Source: Limosilactobacillus reuteri subsp. reuteri (GTDB taxonomy: Bacteria; Bacillota; Bacilli; Lactobacillales; Lactobacillaceae). From it: a DNA stretch of 64,000 nt. Below the pieces are notes generated by a model that saw only the letters and a list, made by a program, of their open reading frames with translations, was not told the DNA's origin and ran no database searches. Below are positions 35,658 through 44,488 of this stretch, piece after piece. The DNA is taken from NCBI RefSeq assembly GCF_000016825.1, contig NC_009513.1, positions 1,434,501 to 1,498,500 on the forward strand. Direction: 5' to 3'. Position 1 is the first letter of the stretch; every line of letters begins with the position of its first letter. The position numbers and the translations under genes are program-made.

Positions 35658-38420
35658 TCATATTTGATATTTAGAACTAGTAATCTTTTTAGCTAATTCA
35701 GTATTTACTAATCGAATAGCTGATGAATTCTTATAAGAATTTCCCCCAAAGTTTAAATCACCATACCAACAAATTTTTTGATCAAAAACACAAATATTAT
35801 TACCAATTTTTTCTTTTAACTTAAAATCGACTTTATTTGATAAAAGTTTATAGTCACAATTTCTCTGCTTTTTATCCAAAGTAAGGGAAATCTGACTAAA
35901 TTTTACCATTTCATTCAACATTTCAATTTGTTTTTGATTAATCCTTTTTAAACAGATAAAAACTTTCTTAGCATTAGCAAGATCTTGTCTCCATACTGGC
36001 AAATAGTCATCTTTAGTATAGTAAGCAGTTGAATAACTATTCCATTGCTTACTATGAACAAAACTATATCCTTGTTGCTTATAGACTCTTACCCTCTTCC
36101 GATACATCTTTGCAAATGTCTCATCAGCAATATCAACATAATCATATACACGTAATTCGTCTTTTTTATCTAGGTTTCGTTCTAATCGACCAAGATATTG
36201 CTTTGTATTACCTTTCCAAGAAAAAGGTAACGTTAAAAATAATGTATCTAAACTTGGTAAATCAAATCCTTCTCCCACATATTTGCCAGTTGACAAAAGA
36301 ATATATGGGTCTTTAATTTTTGATAACTTAATGGATAATTTTTGTGTTCCAGTAGTCAAATATACTTTGCTAGTTTTCTGCTTTAGTTTTGCGTAAAGTT
36401 CATTAAGATGTTTAATTCGTTCACTCAACAATAAAATATGTCTTCCTTCAGACAATGCTTGGAGTGCATCTTTTACTATTTGTTCATTACGGTCATTATT
36501 TTCAGCAATCAACCTTATCTTTTGCGCATAAGTATCACGTTCTAATTTACTTTTAGTTTCAAGAAAACTATTATAACGCGGATATATATAACGAGAAATC
36601 AAATATTCTTTTTCACTATCTTGAGCTTGGTAGAGAATATTTCCACAACGATAATACATAAAATTTTCTAATCCATCTTTTCTTTCGGGCGTTGCTGTTA
36701 ACCCCAGAACATATCGTGTGTTTGCTTCTATTAAAGTTTTTTCGAAGGTTACCGCAGAAATATGATGACATTCATCAACAATTATTTGTTCATAGTCTTG
36801 AAATAGTTTTGTACGCTCAGTAGCTGATAAATGAATTAATTTACGAATATTAATAATATCGACTAATTTTGAAGGATGATTACGAGTTCCAGAAATAATT
36901 TCAATTTGTTTTTTCTTAACAGATCGTCCAGTCTTAGTTAATTCTTTATATGGCACATCCTTAATTTTCAAAAATCTTAAAGCAGCATCTCGCCATTGAT
37001 TAGCAATGTTAACAGTAGACACAATAATCAATGTTCTTGCTTTACGCCTTGCAATTAGCGCACATCCAACAACCGTTTTTCCAAATCCAGTATGAGCACA
37101 CAGCATCCCCAATTTATTTTTATCAATTTTATTTACTGCTTCTTCTTGTTGCGGCCGCAGGGTACCTGTAAATTCAACATTCAACGCTTTGGACAGAGTA
37201 AATTGTTCTTTTAAATAACTATGACAATTATCTTTTAATGACGACTCTACTCCTCGTGGCAATCGTAAATATTTACCATCAATTTTTGCTGCTGTTAAAA
37301 TTGAAGGAACATCCCACACAGGCATACGCATTCTTTGTCTCTTAATATATTCTGGGTTACTAAAAGTAGCTAAGTTTAATAATGATAATTGCTCTTGACG
37401 CGTTAAATTTTGACGATTAATAAATATTTCCCCAGCAATAAAGCCTTCAACTTTTTTAGGAAAATTTTGCAAAAACGGGATAATTAATCTAGAGTTTTCG
37501 CCTTTTAGAATTTTCAGATCTTTAGTAATTCGACTAATGAAATTTTTTACTTCTTCTTCACTATACTTTTTTGTGCTTTCTAATTGGTCAAATAACTGTG
37601 ACAGTGCTAAAGGCTGAAGATTATTATCAGTAAAAATAGACTTTTTCTCTTTTACATCACTCCATTTTAATGGCAAAGCAATCAAATTTCCAAATCCTTT
37701 TTCAGGTAATCGATCTTGATTAGGAATCATACGATCAAATGATGACAAATCAAGACTTTCACTAGTAATCATCGACTCTACTAAAATCAATTTACCAAGA
37801 AATCTAGCTGTACTTGCCGCAATTGGTTGACTAAAAAATATCCATAGATGATAACTATTACCAGATGATGATATTTCAGGAAGACAGTTAAGATCATATT
37901 TTTGGCAAGTCCTAATTACCGCCTTAGTCATTTTATAAGGTTCAGCGGCTGATTGATGTTTATCAAAATCAAAAACTAATAGCTTTGTTTTATCATCTTT
38001 TAATAAAGGATAGATCCCGTAACGATGATATTTATCTGAAGAAGAAATCTGCTCATAAATCACTTTCCTAGTATAAGGAAGATATTGTTTCTTCAGTTTT
38101 GACAATGCTTCTTTATTATTTCGCAATTGATAAAAGATTCGCCAATTTTTTAATGCTGGACTATACCCTTTACCATTACTCCACTTTTGAGCAAATACAT
38201 CAGGACGACCTGCAAAATAATCAGCATATAATGCTAACTTTTCACTAGTTGTTCTTTTCTTAGCTATAAGACTTAATAATTCCTGTTCACTAACAATCCA
38301 ATCCGTCCCTTTATCAGTGGTAATTGAGTAAAATTTTTCTTTAGTTTCGTAATGCCAATATACTTGAGTAACGGTAATGATATCACCGTTATTTAACGCG
38401 TATTCTTTACCTATTTCCAT
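35658..38420 (-). CDS. TOTE-type primase-helicase with PLD-like C-terminus
   Basis: A large protein (920 residues from ATG 38420; an ATG at 38435 is the alternative, but GGAG lies nine bases before 38420). Positions count from 38435. An archaeo-eukaryotic primase domain has the DxD motif in LLVFDFDKH (D156, D158), SSSGNSYHLW (H196) and the highly typical MIPNQDRLPEKGFGNLIALP (from 236). A superfamily 2 helicase follows: Walker A AHTGFGKT (447-454), DECH (555-558), TATPERKDG and QYLGRLER (746-753). The end CVFDQKICWYGDLN (about 882-895) resembles the second half of a phospholipase D/nuclease site. This arrangement matches proteins of the TOTE conflict class; anti-phage or anti-element action is proposed for the class, not shown here. 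Confidence 0.82.
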   Translation of the reverse strand: MEIGKEYALNNGDIITVTQVYWHYETKEKFYSITTDKGTDWIVSEQELLSLIAKKRTTSEKLALYADYFAGRPDVFAQKWSNGKGYSPALKNWRIFYQLRNNKEALSKLKKQYLPYTRKVIYEQISSSDKYHRYGIYPLLKDDKTKLLVFDFDKHQSAAEPYKMTKAVIRTCQKYDLNCLPEISSSGNSYHLWIFFSQPIAASTARFLGKLILVESMITSESLDLSSFDRMIPNQDRLPEKGFGNLIALPLKWSDVKEKKSIFTDNNLQPLALSQLFDQLESTKKYSEEEVKNFISRITKDLKILKGENSRLIIPFLQNFPKKVEGFIAGEIFINRQNLTRQEQLSLLNLATFSNPEYIKRQRMRMPVWDVPSILTAAKIDGKYLRLPRGVESSLKDNCHSYLKEQFTLSKALNVEFTGTLRPQQEEAVNKIDKNKLGMLCAHTGFGKTVVGCALIARRKARTLIIVSTVNIANQWRDAALRFLKIKDVPYKELTKTGRSVKKKQIEIISGTRNHPSKLVDIINIRKLIHLSATERTKLFQDYEQIIVDECHHISAVTFEKTLIEANTRYVLGLTATPERKDGLENFMYYRCGNILYQAQDSEKEYLISRYIYPRYNSFLETKSKLERDTYAQKIRLIAENNDRNEQIVKDALQALSEGRHILLLSERIKHLNELYAKLKQKTSKVYLTTGTQKLSIKLSKIKDPYILLSTGKYVGEGFDLPSLDTLFLTLPFSWKGNTKQYLGRLERNLDKKDELRVYDYVDIADETFAKMYRKRVRVYKQQGYSFVHSKQWNSYSTAYYTKDDYLPVWRQDLANAKKVFICLKRINQKQIEMLNEMVKFSQISLTLDKKQRNCDYKLLSNKVDFKLKEKIGNNICVFDQKICWYGDLNFGGNSYKNSSAIRLVNTELAKKITSSKYQI

Positions 38421-38490
38421 GTAGTTTAACTCCATTTAGCTAGCTACTATTATTACCCATCAAGATTCTCGAAATTTTAGATTAGCCAAA

Positions 38491-38805
38491 TCATTTAACA
38501 ACATCATTAATCATATCTCTTAATTCTTCGCTAAAGCCATTTAAATCTTCATCTGTAATTACTTTCTCTGATATTAACTGCAATAAAATCTGAAACATGG
38601 ATCTCCTCGATGCTTCAACAATAACCCCCGGCGATTTTCGATCTGCTTTTATTCGTTTTTCCAACTTCCAAAATTTATTTGCTGCCGAACCATCACCATC
38701 TAATATTCTTTTGTATTCTTGGTTAAGTCGATTCATATATCTTTCTTGCCATTCTGGAAGCAGCTTGTTGAATAATTGCCAGTCACTTTTAGAGATATTA
38801 TTCAT
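38491..38805 (-). CDS. Small helical protein upstream of the primase-helicase
   Basis: A 104-residue charged, all-helical protein (NNISKSDWQLFNKLLPEWQE; FWKLEKRIKADRKSPGV; MFQILLQLISEKVITDEDLN). No family recognised. It is 70 bases upstream of the primase-helicase start in the same direction, so probably one transcript. It could be a regulator or partner of that system; this is inference from position only. Confidence 0.65.
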   Translation of the reverse strand: MNNISKSDWQLFNKLLPEWQERYMNRLNQEYKRILDGDGSAANKFWKLEKRIKADRKSPGVIVEASRRSMFQILLQLISEKVITDEDLNGFSEELRDMINDVVK

Positions 38806-39095
38806 TTCTCCTTACCTCGCTTTTACTTTAATTATACGATTAAATTGCTTTATAAAATTCGACTTTTTGCGCCTTATACTAACACCAAAGCCTACTCCAC
38901 CCCAACATGGAATTCACATTCAAAGATGGTATTAAAGTTTACATAGCACTCCGCTCTTCGAATTTGGATGCTATTTTTAGTTAATCATAATTGCATTTCA
39001 TATTCATATATTAACCACTTATCTTTCTATCAATCACAAATATTGTTTTTACTGATATATTCACACTATCAAATATATCAGGAGGCATTCTAATC
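38806..39095. other. Intergenic region with a terminator-like hairpin
   Basis: A 290-base gap between diverging genes. A hairpin ATAGCACTCC...GGATGCTAT followed by TTTT lies at 38943-38979. A frame at 38909 could give 25 residues (MEFTFKDGIKVYIAL...) but has no ribosome binding site. Promoters for both neighbours must lie here; no clear boxes. Confidence 0.4.
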
Positions 39096-39947
39096 ATGTT
39101 AATTAAGGCAAATAATCTTACTAAAAGATACGGAACAAAATTAGCTCTAGATAACGTAAATTTACAGATCGATCGCGGTCAATTAATTGCTTACCTAGGT
39201 ACTAATGGTGCAGGAAAATCAACTACTATCAATCTTCTTACTGGTTTAATGACGCCAACCTCCGGGATGATCGCACGCCGTCAAGGAATAAAAATTGGCG
39301 TTGTCTTCCAAGATAGCATTCTTGATAAAGAGCTTTCAGTTAAAGATAATCTTAACTTTAGATCAAACTTATATCATGAAGATCATACTGAATGGGTTCA
39401 CCATTTAATTAACTTAATGGGTCTCACTCACTTTCTAAATCAGCGCTATGGAACATTATCTGGGGGACAGCGACGAAGAGTTGACATCACTCGTGCCTTG
39501 ATTACTGACCCAGATATTCTTTTCCTTGATGAACCGACAACTGGATTGGATTTACAAACGCGACTTGTTATTTGGAACCTCCTTCAAAGGCTACAAAAGG
39601 AACATGGTCTAACTATTTTTCTAACAACTCATTACTTAGAAGAAGCCGAAAATGCCGATCAAATGTATATCTTAGAAAACGGCAAAATTTTAGTTTCTGG
39701 CTTAGCAACCGATATTAAACAACATTATGCACCAACTAAATTAGTGGTTACAACAAATGGACATAAGCTACAAACTAACTACTCTGAGAAACAATTAACA
39801 TCTCAAAAATTTTCTTTTGATGGTCTTAATTGTTCAGAAGTTATTACATTACTACATAGCAATCAAGAATATATCATTAACTTCTCATATACCCCCGGTT
39901 CAATTAACGATGCTTTTGTCAAAATTACCGGAAAGGAGCTTCAATAA
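39096..39947 (+). CDS. ABC transporter ATP-binding protein
   Basis: A 283-residue ABC ATPase: Walker A GTNGAGKST, Q-loop VVFQDSI, signature LSGGQRRRVDITRALI, Walker B ILFLDEPTTGLD and H-loop TTHYLEEAE. The layout fits the DrrA/CcmA-like exporters of drugs or peptides. A good AGGAGG site precedes ATG 39096. It is the first gene of a four-gene operon: ATPase, permease, LytTR regulator and DUF3021 protein. Confidence 0.93.
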   Translation: MLIKANNLTKRYGTKLALDNVNLQIDRGQLIAYLGTNGAGKSTTINLLTGLMTPTSGMIARRQGIKIGVVFQDSILDKELSVKDNLNFRSNLYHEDHTEWVHHLINLMGLTHFLNQRYGTLSGGQRRRVDITRALITDPDILFLDEPTTGLDLQTRLVIWNLLQRLQKEHGLTIFLTTHYLEEAENADQMYILENGKILVSGLATDIKQHYAPTKLVVTTNGHKLQTNYSEKQLTSQKFSFDGLNCSEVITLLHSNQEYIINFSYTPGSINDAFVKITGKELQ

Positions 39948-39948
39948 T

Positions 39949-40800
39949 ATGATCGCGTTAATTAAAAGAAACTTAAAGATTTACTTTGCTAATAAGATTG
40001 GTGTCTTGATGTCTTGCCTTGGTGCTTTAATTTCATTCTTTATTTATATTGGTTTTTTGCAGCAAAACCTGATATCTTCATGGCAATCATTGCCTCATGC
40101 AAAGGAAATGTTAGATTTATGGATGATTAGTGGAATTGTCGCCATCGCTGGCATTACCACTTCGTTTCAAGCTCTTGGTCAATTAGTCAAAGATCGAGAA
40201 AGTCGAACATGGGATGATTTAAGCCTAACTGATTTGACACCGTTCCAAATTAATTGTAGCTATTTAACTGCAACAATATTTATTAGCACACTAATGCAGA
40301 TTATTACATTCTTCATCATGGCAGTTTACTTTATTTTAGTAGATAGTATTACTATTCCAACTACTGCATTGCTTCCTGGATTAGTTTTTATTGTTTTAGG
40401 TGCAATTGGCGCAAGTGCTGTTAATTTAATTATTGTTGATCTAATCCATTCTTCTACGACTTTTAGCCGCCTTTCTGCCATAATTGGCGCAGCTTCCGGA
40501 TTTATGATTGCTACTTATATGCCCTATGGAACATTATCCAAATCAGCACAATTTGTAGTAAAATTATTTCCAAGTAGTTATGAGGCTGCTAGTTTGCGAA
40601 GCCTTCTGCTAAATAAACTAAGCAAAAAATTTTTACCGCCATCCAGTCGGTACCAAATGATTGAATATCTGGGTATCCACTTCAAGATTCATGGTTATCA
40701 GTTAAATAATTATAGTAATGCATTAATGATTGTGGGAATGTCTATAGTTTTAATAGGTCTTGGAGCTGTTTTGGCAAATCGATATCAGAGGAAGAGTTAA
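39949..40800 (+). CDS. ABC-2 type transporter permease
   Basis: A 283-residue membrane protein with six hydrophobic segments, starting MIALIKRNLKIYFANKIGVL, typical of ABC-2 exporters. I start at ATG 39949, behind AAAGGAG at ten bases within the end of the ATPase gene; a longer frame to 39817 is only overlap. The spacing to the ATPase stop is one base. Cargo unknown; drug or bacteriocin export is a common role. Confidence 0.9.
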   Translation: MIALIKRNLKIYFANKIGVLMSCLGALISFFIYIGFLQQNLISSWQSLPHAKEMLDLWMISGIVAIAGITTSFQALGQLVKDRESRTWDDLSLTDLTPFQINCSYLTATIFISTLMQIITFFIMAVYFILVDSITIPTTALLPGLVFIVLGAIGASAVNLIIVDLIHSSTTFSRLSAIIGAASGFMIATYMPYGTLSKSAQFVVKLFPSSYEAASLRSLLLNKLSKKFLPPSSRYQMIEYLGIHFKIHGYQLNNYSNALMIVGMSIVLIGLGAVLANRYQRKS

Positions 40801-40802
40801 TT

Positions 40803-41255
40803 GTGCAAATTCATTTTCAGTCAGATCCATTACTAGGTCCTGACGATCTTAATGTTACTGTGAACGCTGTTGCTAAAAACGACAAAGTTATTAAGCTGCT
40901 TAATTATTTAGATAAGTATAATCAAAAAAGTAGCTCCTTAATCCCAATAAAAACAGAAGACAGGATTTTAACTATAAAGCAAACAGAGCTTATCAAGGTA
41001 GAGGTAACCAAAAACATTCTCTCTTTTTATACAAAAAGTGATGTAATTCAAACAAACGGACGACTATATCAGGTATTAACAAGGCTTAACGAAAATTTTG
41101 TTCAAGTATCAAAACACGCCATTATTAATTTAAATCATTTACTTTCCTTAGAAGCTGGATTTACTGGTAACATGATTGCTAAATTAAATTTTGATCAACG
41201 TGCCGATGTTTCACGGAAATATCTACCAGAGTTAGAAAGAAGATTGGGACTATAA
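40803..41255 (+). CDS. LytTR-domain DNA-binding regulator (module 2)
   Basis: A 150-residue regulator. The C-terminal LytTR domain runs from about residue 55 (ILTIKQTELIKVEVTKNILS) to the end (ISRKYLPELERRLGL-like tail), with HAIINLNHLLSLEAGF in the middle. There is no receiver domain. It begins with GTG 40803, eight bases behind AGGAAG and two bases after the permease stop. It probably controls the exporter operon it lies in. Confidence 0.9.
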   Translation: MQIHFQSDPLLGPDDLNVTVNAVAKNDKVIKLLNYLDKYNQKSSSLIPIKTEDRILTIKQTELIKVEVTKNILSFYTKSDVIQTNGRLYQVLTRLNENFVQVSKHAIINLNHLLSLEAGFTGNMIAKLNFDQRADVSRKYLPELERRLGL

Positions 41256-41256
41256 A

Positions 41257-41643
41257 ATGATAAATTTAAAAAGGGGTATCCGTTACTTTATTCGCGGGAT
41301 GGGTTATGGATCTATTACTTATCTCGCAATTATTGCATTTCTCACACATAATATGACTGTTTCTACTACTAGTGTCATTACAGTGTTCATTATTAGTGGA
41401 TTGATCGGGGAATTAAGTTTTGTCTTTCAAACAGAACTACCGTATTCGATCGCTCTCGTTATTCACCTAATCGGGACCTTTATTCTATATTCTGTAATGA
41501 TGCTAATCAATCACTGGCCTCTTAATTGGCAAACCATTGTAATTTTCATTATCGTCTATATCGCTATTTGGCTTTTTATTCGTTTGTTAGAAGAGCAACA
41601 TATTAATCGAATTAATAAGCAAATTAGAAACAGGCAAAAATAA
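41257..41643 (+). CDS. DUF3021 family membrane protein (partner of module 2)
   Basis: A 128-residue protein with four helices and a basic tail (EEQHINRINKQIRNRQK), very like the tail of the module 1 partner (KKEIRSINQQIKK). It starts one base after the regulator stop. Family and position suggest a membrane-bound restraint on the LytTR regulator. Confidence 0.87.
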   Translation: MINLKRGIRYFIRGMGYGSITYLAIIAFLTHNMTVSTTSVITVFIISGLIGELSFVFQTELPYSIALVIHLIGTFILYSVMMLINHWPLNWQTIVIFIIVYIAIWLFIRLLEEQHINRINKQIRNRQK

Positions 41644-41655
41644 ATTTTGTATCGC

Positions 41656-41694
41656 AATCATCGCTTCGTTACTAAAATGAGGTGATGATTTTTG
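41656..41694 (+). terminator. Terminator of the ABC-LytTR operon
   Basis: AATCATC (41656-41662) and GATGATT (41684-41690) form a stem followed by TTTTGTATAG. Confidence 0.55.
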
Positions 41695-42064
41695 TATAGG
41701 TTAATGTCCATACAATCAGACGTTTGATAACTTCTTAGTTTCACATTTGCTTGTCGATCTGTCATTTCGTTGCCTCCCTTAACACTTTTCTTTTATATAA
41801 AACGTTAAGTACACGGTTACCCTACAAACGCCTACTTGACTATCGAAATAGAACATAGAATACTCGACTAGTTAGTTCAAAATAAAAAGAATCACCATCT
41901 TTCAACGTTACATAAAGTTCACGTTCAAAGATGGTGAAGTGGTTAATTTAACTATTTAAGGTTGAGTTTTCAATGCAATGATCGCCATTATTATCTCATT
42001 GAAGGCTGACAAAGATTTCCGTATATCCGTTACCTTACACCTCTTACAAAAATAGTGAGACGAA
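41695..42064. other. Intergenic stretch with a strong leftward hairpin
   Basis: There is no credible gene in these 370 bases. At 41893-41936 a stem of 16 bases (CACCATCTTTCAACGT with ACGTTCAAAGATGGTG, one mismatch) is followed on the minus strand by TTCTTTTTATTTT. It would terminate leftward transcription from the pRiA4b-type gene at 42065. Confidence 0.6.
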
Positions 42065-43036
42065 TCATTTAATTAACTGGTTTAATTCGTTGATGTCCAC
42101 AGCGTTAAGGTCAATTGCTTCTCCACCTAACCAGTCTAAAAGGTCCGGATCAACTTGCCCTTTTTGGTAATCATCATAATACTGCTCTAAAGCACCGACA
42201 CCACCAATATCTTCAATAATACCGTAACCACGGGCTTTTTGAACATGTGGTAGCTCCTCATTAGTAACTGGTTGAATTTTTTGGACATGAAGTTTAAACT
42301 CCCAGCCGTCCCCATAGTCATAATGAATAGTTAATTTATCTTTTTCATTTAATAATGAGACCGTTGCTAGATCAAGCTTAACTTTTGTCATCCCTCCTGG
42401 CACAAAATCCTCTGACTGAGTATAAAATTCCTCAGTCTGTTCATTAATTGCATCATACAAGTGTGCCAAGTCGCCATGAAACATCAAAATCACTGTTTCA
42501 GCAAGTTCCTCAATTGTACTACTACCCTTAATCACGAACGTACGGCTTGCTAGCGGTTTGAAATCAGCTAATTTAGCAGTAATTACATACGCTTGGTCAT
42601 AGTTTTCCGGATTAATCAATTGACGGTTACCAACATTCGCTGACGTATCTGCTTGTGCCGGAGATAGTTCATCAAGTAACTGCTGAATAAAGGAATCTTG
42701 ATAGTCATCTTCTGGCGCAGCTAATTCCGGTTCTCCATTGATAATATCGTAGCTTGTATCTAGATAGTCTACAACATCCCTAGAAGCTGATTGGCTCACG
42801 ATCCCTGTGTGACTTAGAAAAACATAAAAATTGGATAACGTAGCAGAAAGAAGATCCTCATCAATTTGATCTAACGTTCCGGCAAAAAAGATGTTTGGCG
42901 CAGCTAGGTTAGTAGTGACCGTGCAAATTTTATTTTTTAACATGAAATGGTTCAAAAATTGATCCAAGATACGACGAGCAGTCTTATCATCCCCCATTAA
43001 CTGACCATCAGCACTGGCGATAAACTGGTCAATCAT
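42065..43036 (-). CDS. Plasmid pRiA4b ORF-3 family protein
   Basis: A 323-residue protein whose C-terminal half has the pRiA4b ORF-3 pattern: TFVIKGSSTIEELAETVILM, IHYDYGDGWEFKLHVQKI and RGYGIIEDIGGVGALEQYY. The N-terminal half is of unknown type. Function is unknown; family members are common on plasmids and beside transposons. The frame stays open above ATG 43036, but no start with a ribosome binding site is seen, so the start is uncertain. It follows a hypothetical gene after 44 bases. Confidence 0.75.
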   Translation of the reverse strand: MIDQFIASADGQLMGDDKTARRILDQFLNHFMLKNKICTVTTNLAAPNIFFAGTLDQIDEDLLSATLSNFYVFLSHTGIVSQSASRDVVDYLDTSYDIINGEPELAAPEDDYQDSFIQQLLDELSPAQADTSANVGNRQLINPENYDQAYVITAKLADFKPLASRTFVIKGSSTIEELAETVILMFHGDLAHLYDAINEQTEEFYTQSEDFVPGGMTKVKLDLATVSLLNEKDKLTIHYDYGDGWEFKLHVQKIQPVTNEELPHVQKARGYGIIEDIGGVGALEQYYDDYQKGQVDPDLLDWLGGEAIDLNAVDINELNQLIK

Positions 43037-43080
43037 TTGCTGGTTGTTTTGGCTAATCGCTTGAACTGTTGCTGGATTAT

Positions 43081-43611
43081 CTACTGAGGCTTTTCCTTCG
43101 TCATCCGCTTTACCGGATATTCTTTATTAACCAATTGGCAAAATTTCATTAATACTTCCTGATCATTTCCAGATAGAGCTAACAATAAGTAGACAAGATC
43201 ATTGAAATCCTCAGTTGATGAAAAATCATCATTATCGTTAAGGGTTTCCTTAAATTCTGCTTGGTGGCTAGCAATTATCTGCAAATAATTTTTAAGCTTT
43301 TTGTTTTCAGCAGATGGGATTGGCCGGTATAGATTAAATGAAAAAACATTTTGCATTAACCAAGTACGTTGCGGATCAACCAAAAAGGGCATTTCATTTA
43401 GAAAGTTAATGGTAACTTGACCAAACTTACCCTCGCCTAATTTGTCAGTAAAGACTGGCAAACCAGTTTCCTCTTCTACATATAGGTAGTATGTTTTATT
43501 ATCAATCTTTACCGGACTAAGCTGCCACCGTCGTAAAGGTTTTTGGCTAATCTTACCAGTATTATGAGGTAGCCGATCAGCCAAATCAGGACTATAAAAT
43601 AACTGCGCCAT
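43081..43611 (-). CDS. Hypothetical protein, possibly DUF6933-like
   Basis: A 176-residue soluble protein starting MAQLFYSPDLADRLPHNTGK, with KIDNKTYYLYVEEETGLPVF near residue 35 and an acidic linker near 125. The N-terminal pattern resembles small proteins of the DUF6933 type; this is a weak guess. It is upstream of, and probably co-transcribed with, the pRiA4b-family gene. Confidence 0.6.
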   Translation of the reverse strand: MAQLFYSPDLADRLPHNTGKISQKPLRRWQLSPVKIDNKTYYLYVEEETGLPVFTDKLGEGKFGQVTINFLNEMPFLVDPQRTWLMQNVFSFNLYRPIPSAENKKLKNYLQIIASHQAEFKETLNDNDDFSSTEDFNDLVYLLLALSGNDQEVLMKFCQLVNKEYPVKRMTKEKPQ

Positions 43612-43783
43612 GATGATTGCTCCTTTATTTTTGAATGTGTGAGAAATGAATTTTATTCGCTGTCTATAAAAGAAAGCGAAGGGAATATCACTTATAGTTT
43701 ACAGTTGTAAGAATGTCCAAGCAAGTTATGATCCCTGAACATTAATCCACAGTTTTAGCAAATTTTTGATAGTAGTAACCATT

Positions 43784-44275
43784 TTACTTAAACTGATATT
43801 GGGCGATTTTTTGCAAATAACTTTGGCGGCGTTGCGGGGATGACCAGGAAATCCCGCCAAAGTTAAGCCATTTCCGATGCTCAAAGCCAAGTTGTTTCAG
43901 GGTCGTATTAACAAATACCCGCTGAATAGCATTCCCACAGAAAAACCGCAAGTACCAAGTTGGCGAAGTTGAAGTAGTTAATACATAGCAATGCTGGACG
44001 TTCGTCAGTAGCCCTTTAATTCCGGTCCTGGTTACCGTATGGGAGAGATCGGCTCCCTCTTTCATCACCTTATCAATAAACCCCTTTAACATTCCGGGAA
44101 TACTATTCTACCAGCAAGGAGTTCTAAAAATTACTGTCCAACACGATTTTAAAAGTTCTAAATATTTGCGCACCAAGGGATCAACTGTCCCTCCTTGATG
44201 ATACAATGAAAGTTCTTCCGCAGAATAAGTAGGATCAAAATGTTCCGCATAAAGGTCAATTAATTGAACCAATTA
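43784..44275 (-). pseudogene. Flavodoxin-fold NAD(P)H oxidoreductase, broken
   Basis: The part from ATG 44092 to 43784 (MLKGFIDKVMKEGADLSHT, LRFFCGNAIQRVFVNTTLKQ) is the C-terminal half of a quinone reductase/KefF-like flavoprotein. Upstream the same frame reads VQLIDLYAEHFDPTYSAEEL...WTVIFRTPCW then TAG, then NSIPG joining the start. A normal protein has W-W-N-S-I-P-G-M-L here, so the stop replaces a Trp codon. The first 40 or so residues are also missing, the frame beginning after a stop near 44275. Confidence 0.78.
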
Positions 44276-44345
44276 GTCGAAAAAAGTTAGAAATTAACAC
44301 TTGACCATCGAGTTCATGTTGGATTTGAGTTATACTTTTTATTGT

Positions 44346-44424
44346 GCAAGACCCCTTTATACTTTGTTTTTAGTTATTTGTTTTTAGTTATTTAAAGTAT
44401 AGTCCAAAGGGGCTTGCTTTTTTA
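44346..44424. repeat. Long hairpin containing two 14-bp tandem repeats
   Basis: GCAAGACCCCTTT...ACTTT pairs with AAAGT...AAAGGGGCTTGC. The loop holds GTTTTTAGTTATTT twice in tandem (44366-44379 and 44380-44393). TTTTTTAATTTTT follows on the plus strand. It could be a terminator or a tiny non-autonomous element. Confidence 0.55.
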
Positions 44425-44432
44425 ATTTTTCA

Positions 44433-44474
44433 TAAAAAAAACTGATAACCTCGCCTGTTTGACATGGTTATCAG
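44433..44474 (-). terminator. Terminator of the metal/redox operon
   Basis: On the minus strand CTGATAACC pairs with GGTTATCAG, followed by an eight-base T-run, 15 bases after the flp stop codon. Confidence 0.85.
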
Positions 44475-44488
44475 CTTTCAAGTTTCAG

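Noticed and set aside
38909-38983. 25-codon frame (MEFTFKDGIKVYIAL...) similar to a string read at 41907-41945
   Set aside because: No ribosome binding site. The shared TTCACRTTCAAAGATGGT stretch lies in terminator-like hairpin DNA, so it is more likely repeated non-coding sequence.
39817-39948. N-terminal extension of the ABC permease to 39817
   Set aside because: It overlaps the ATPase coding region for 131 bases; ATG 39949 has a good AAAGGAG site and gives the usual permease N-terminus.
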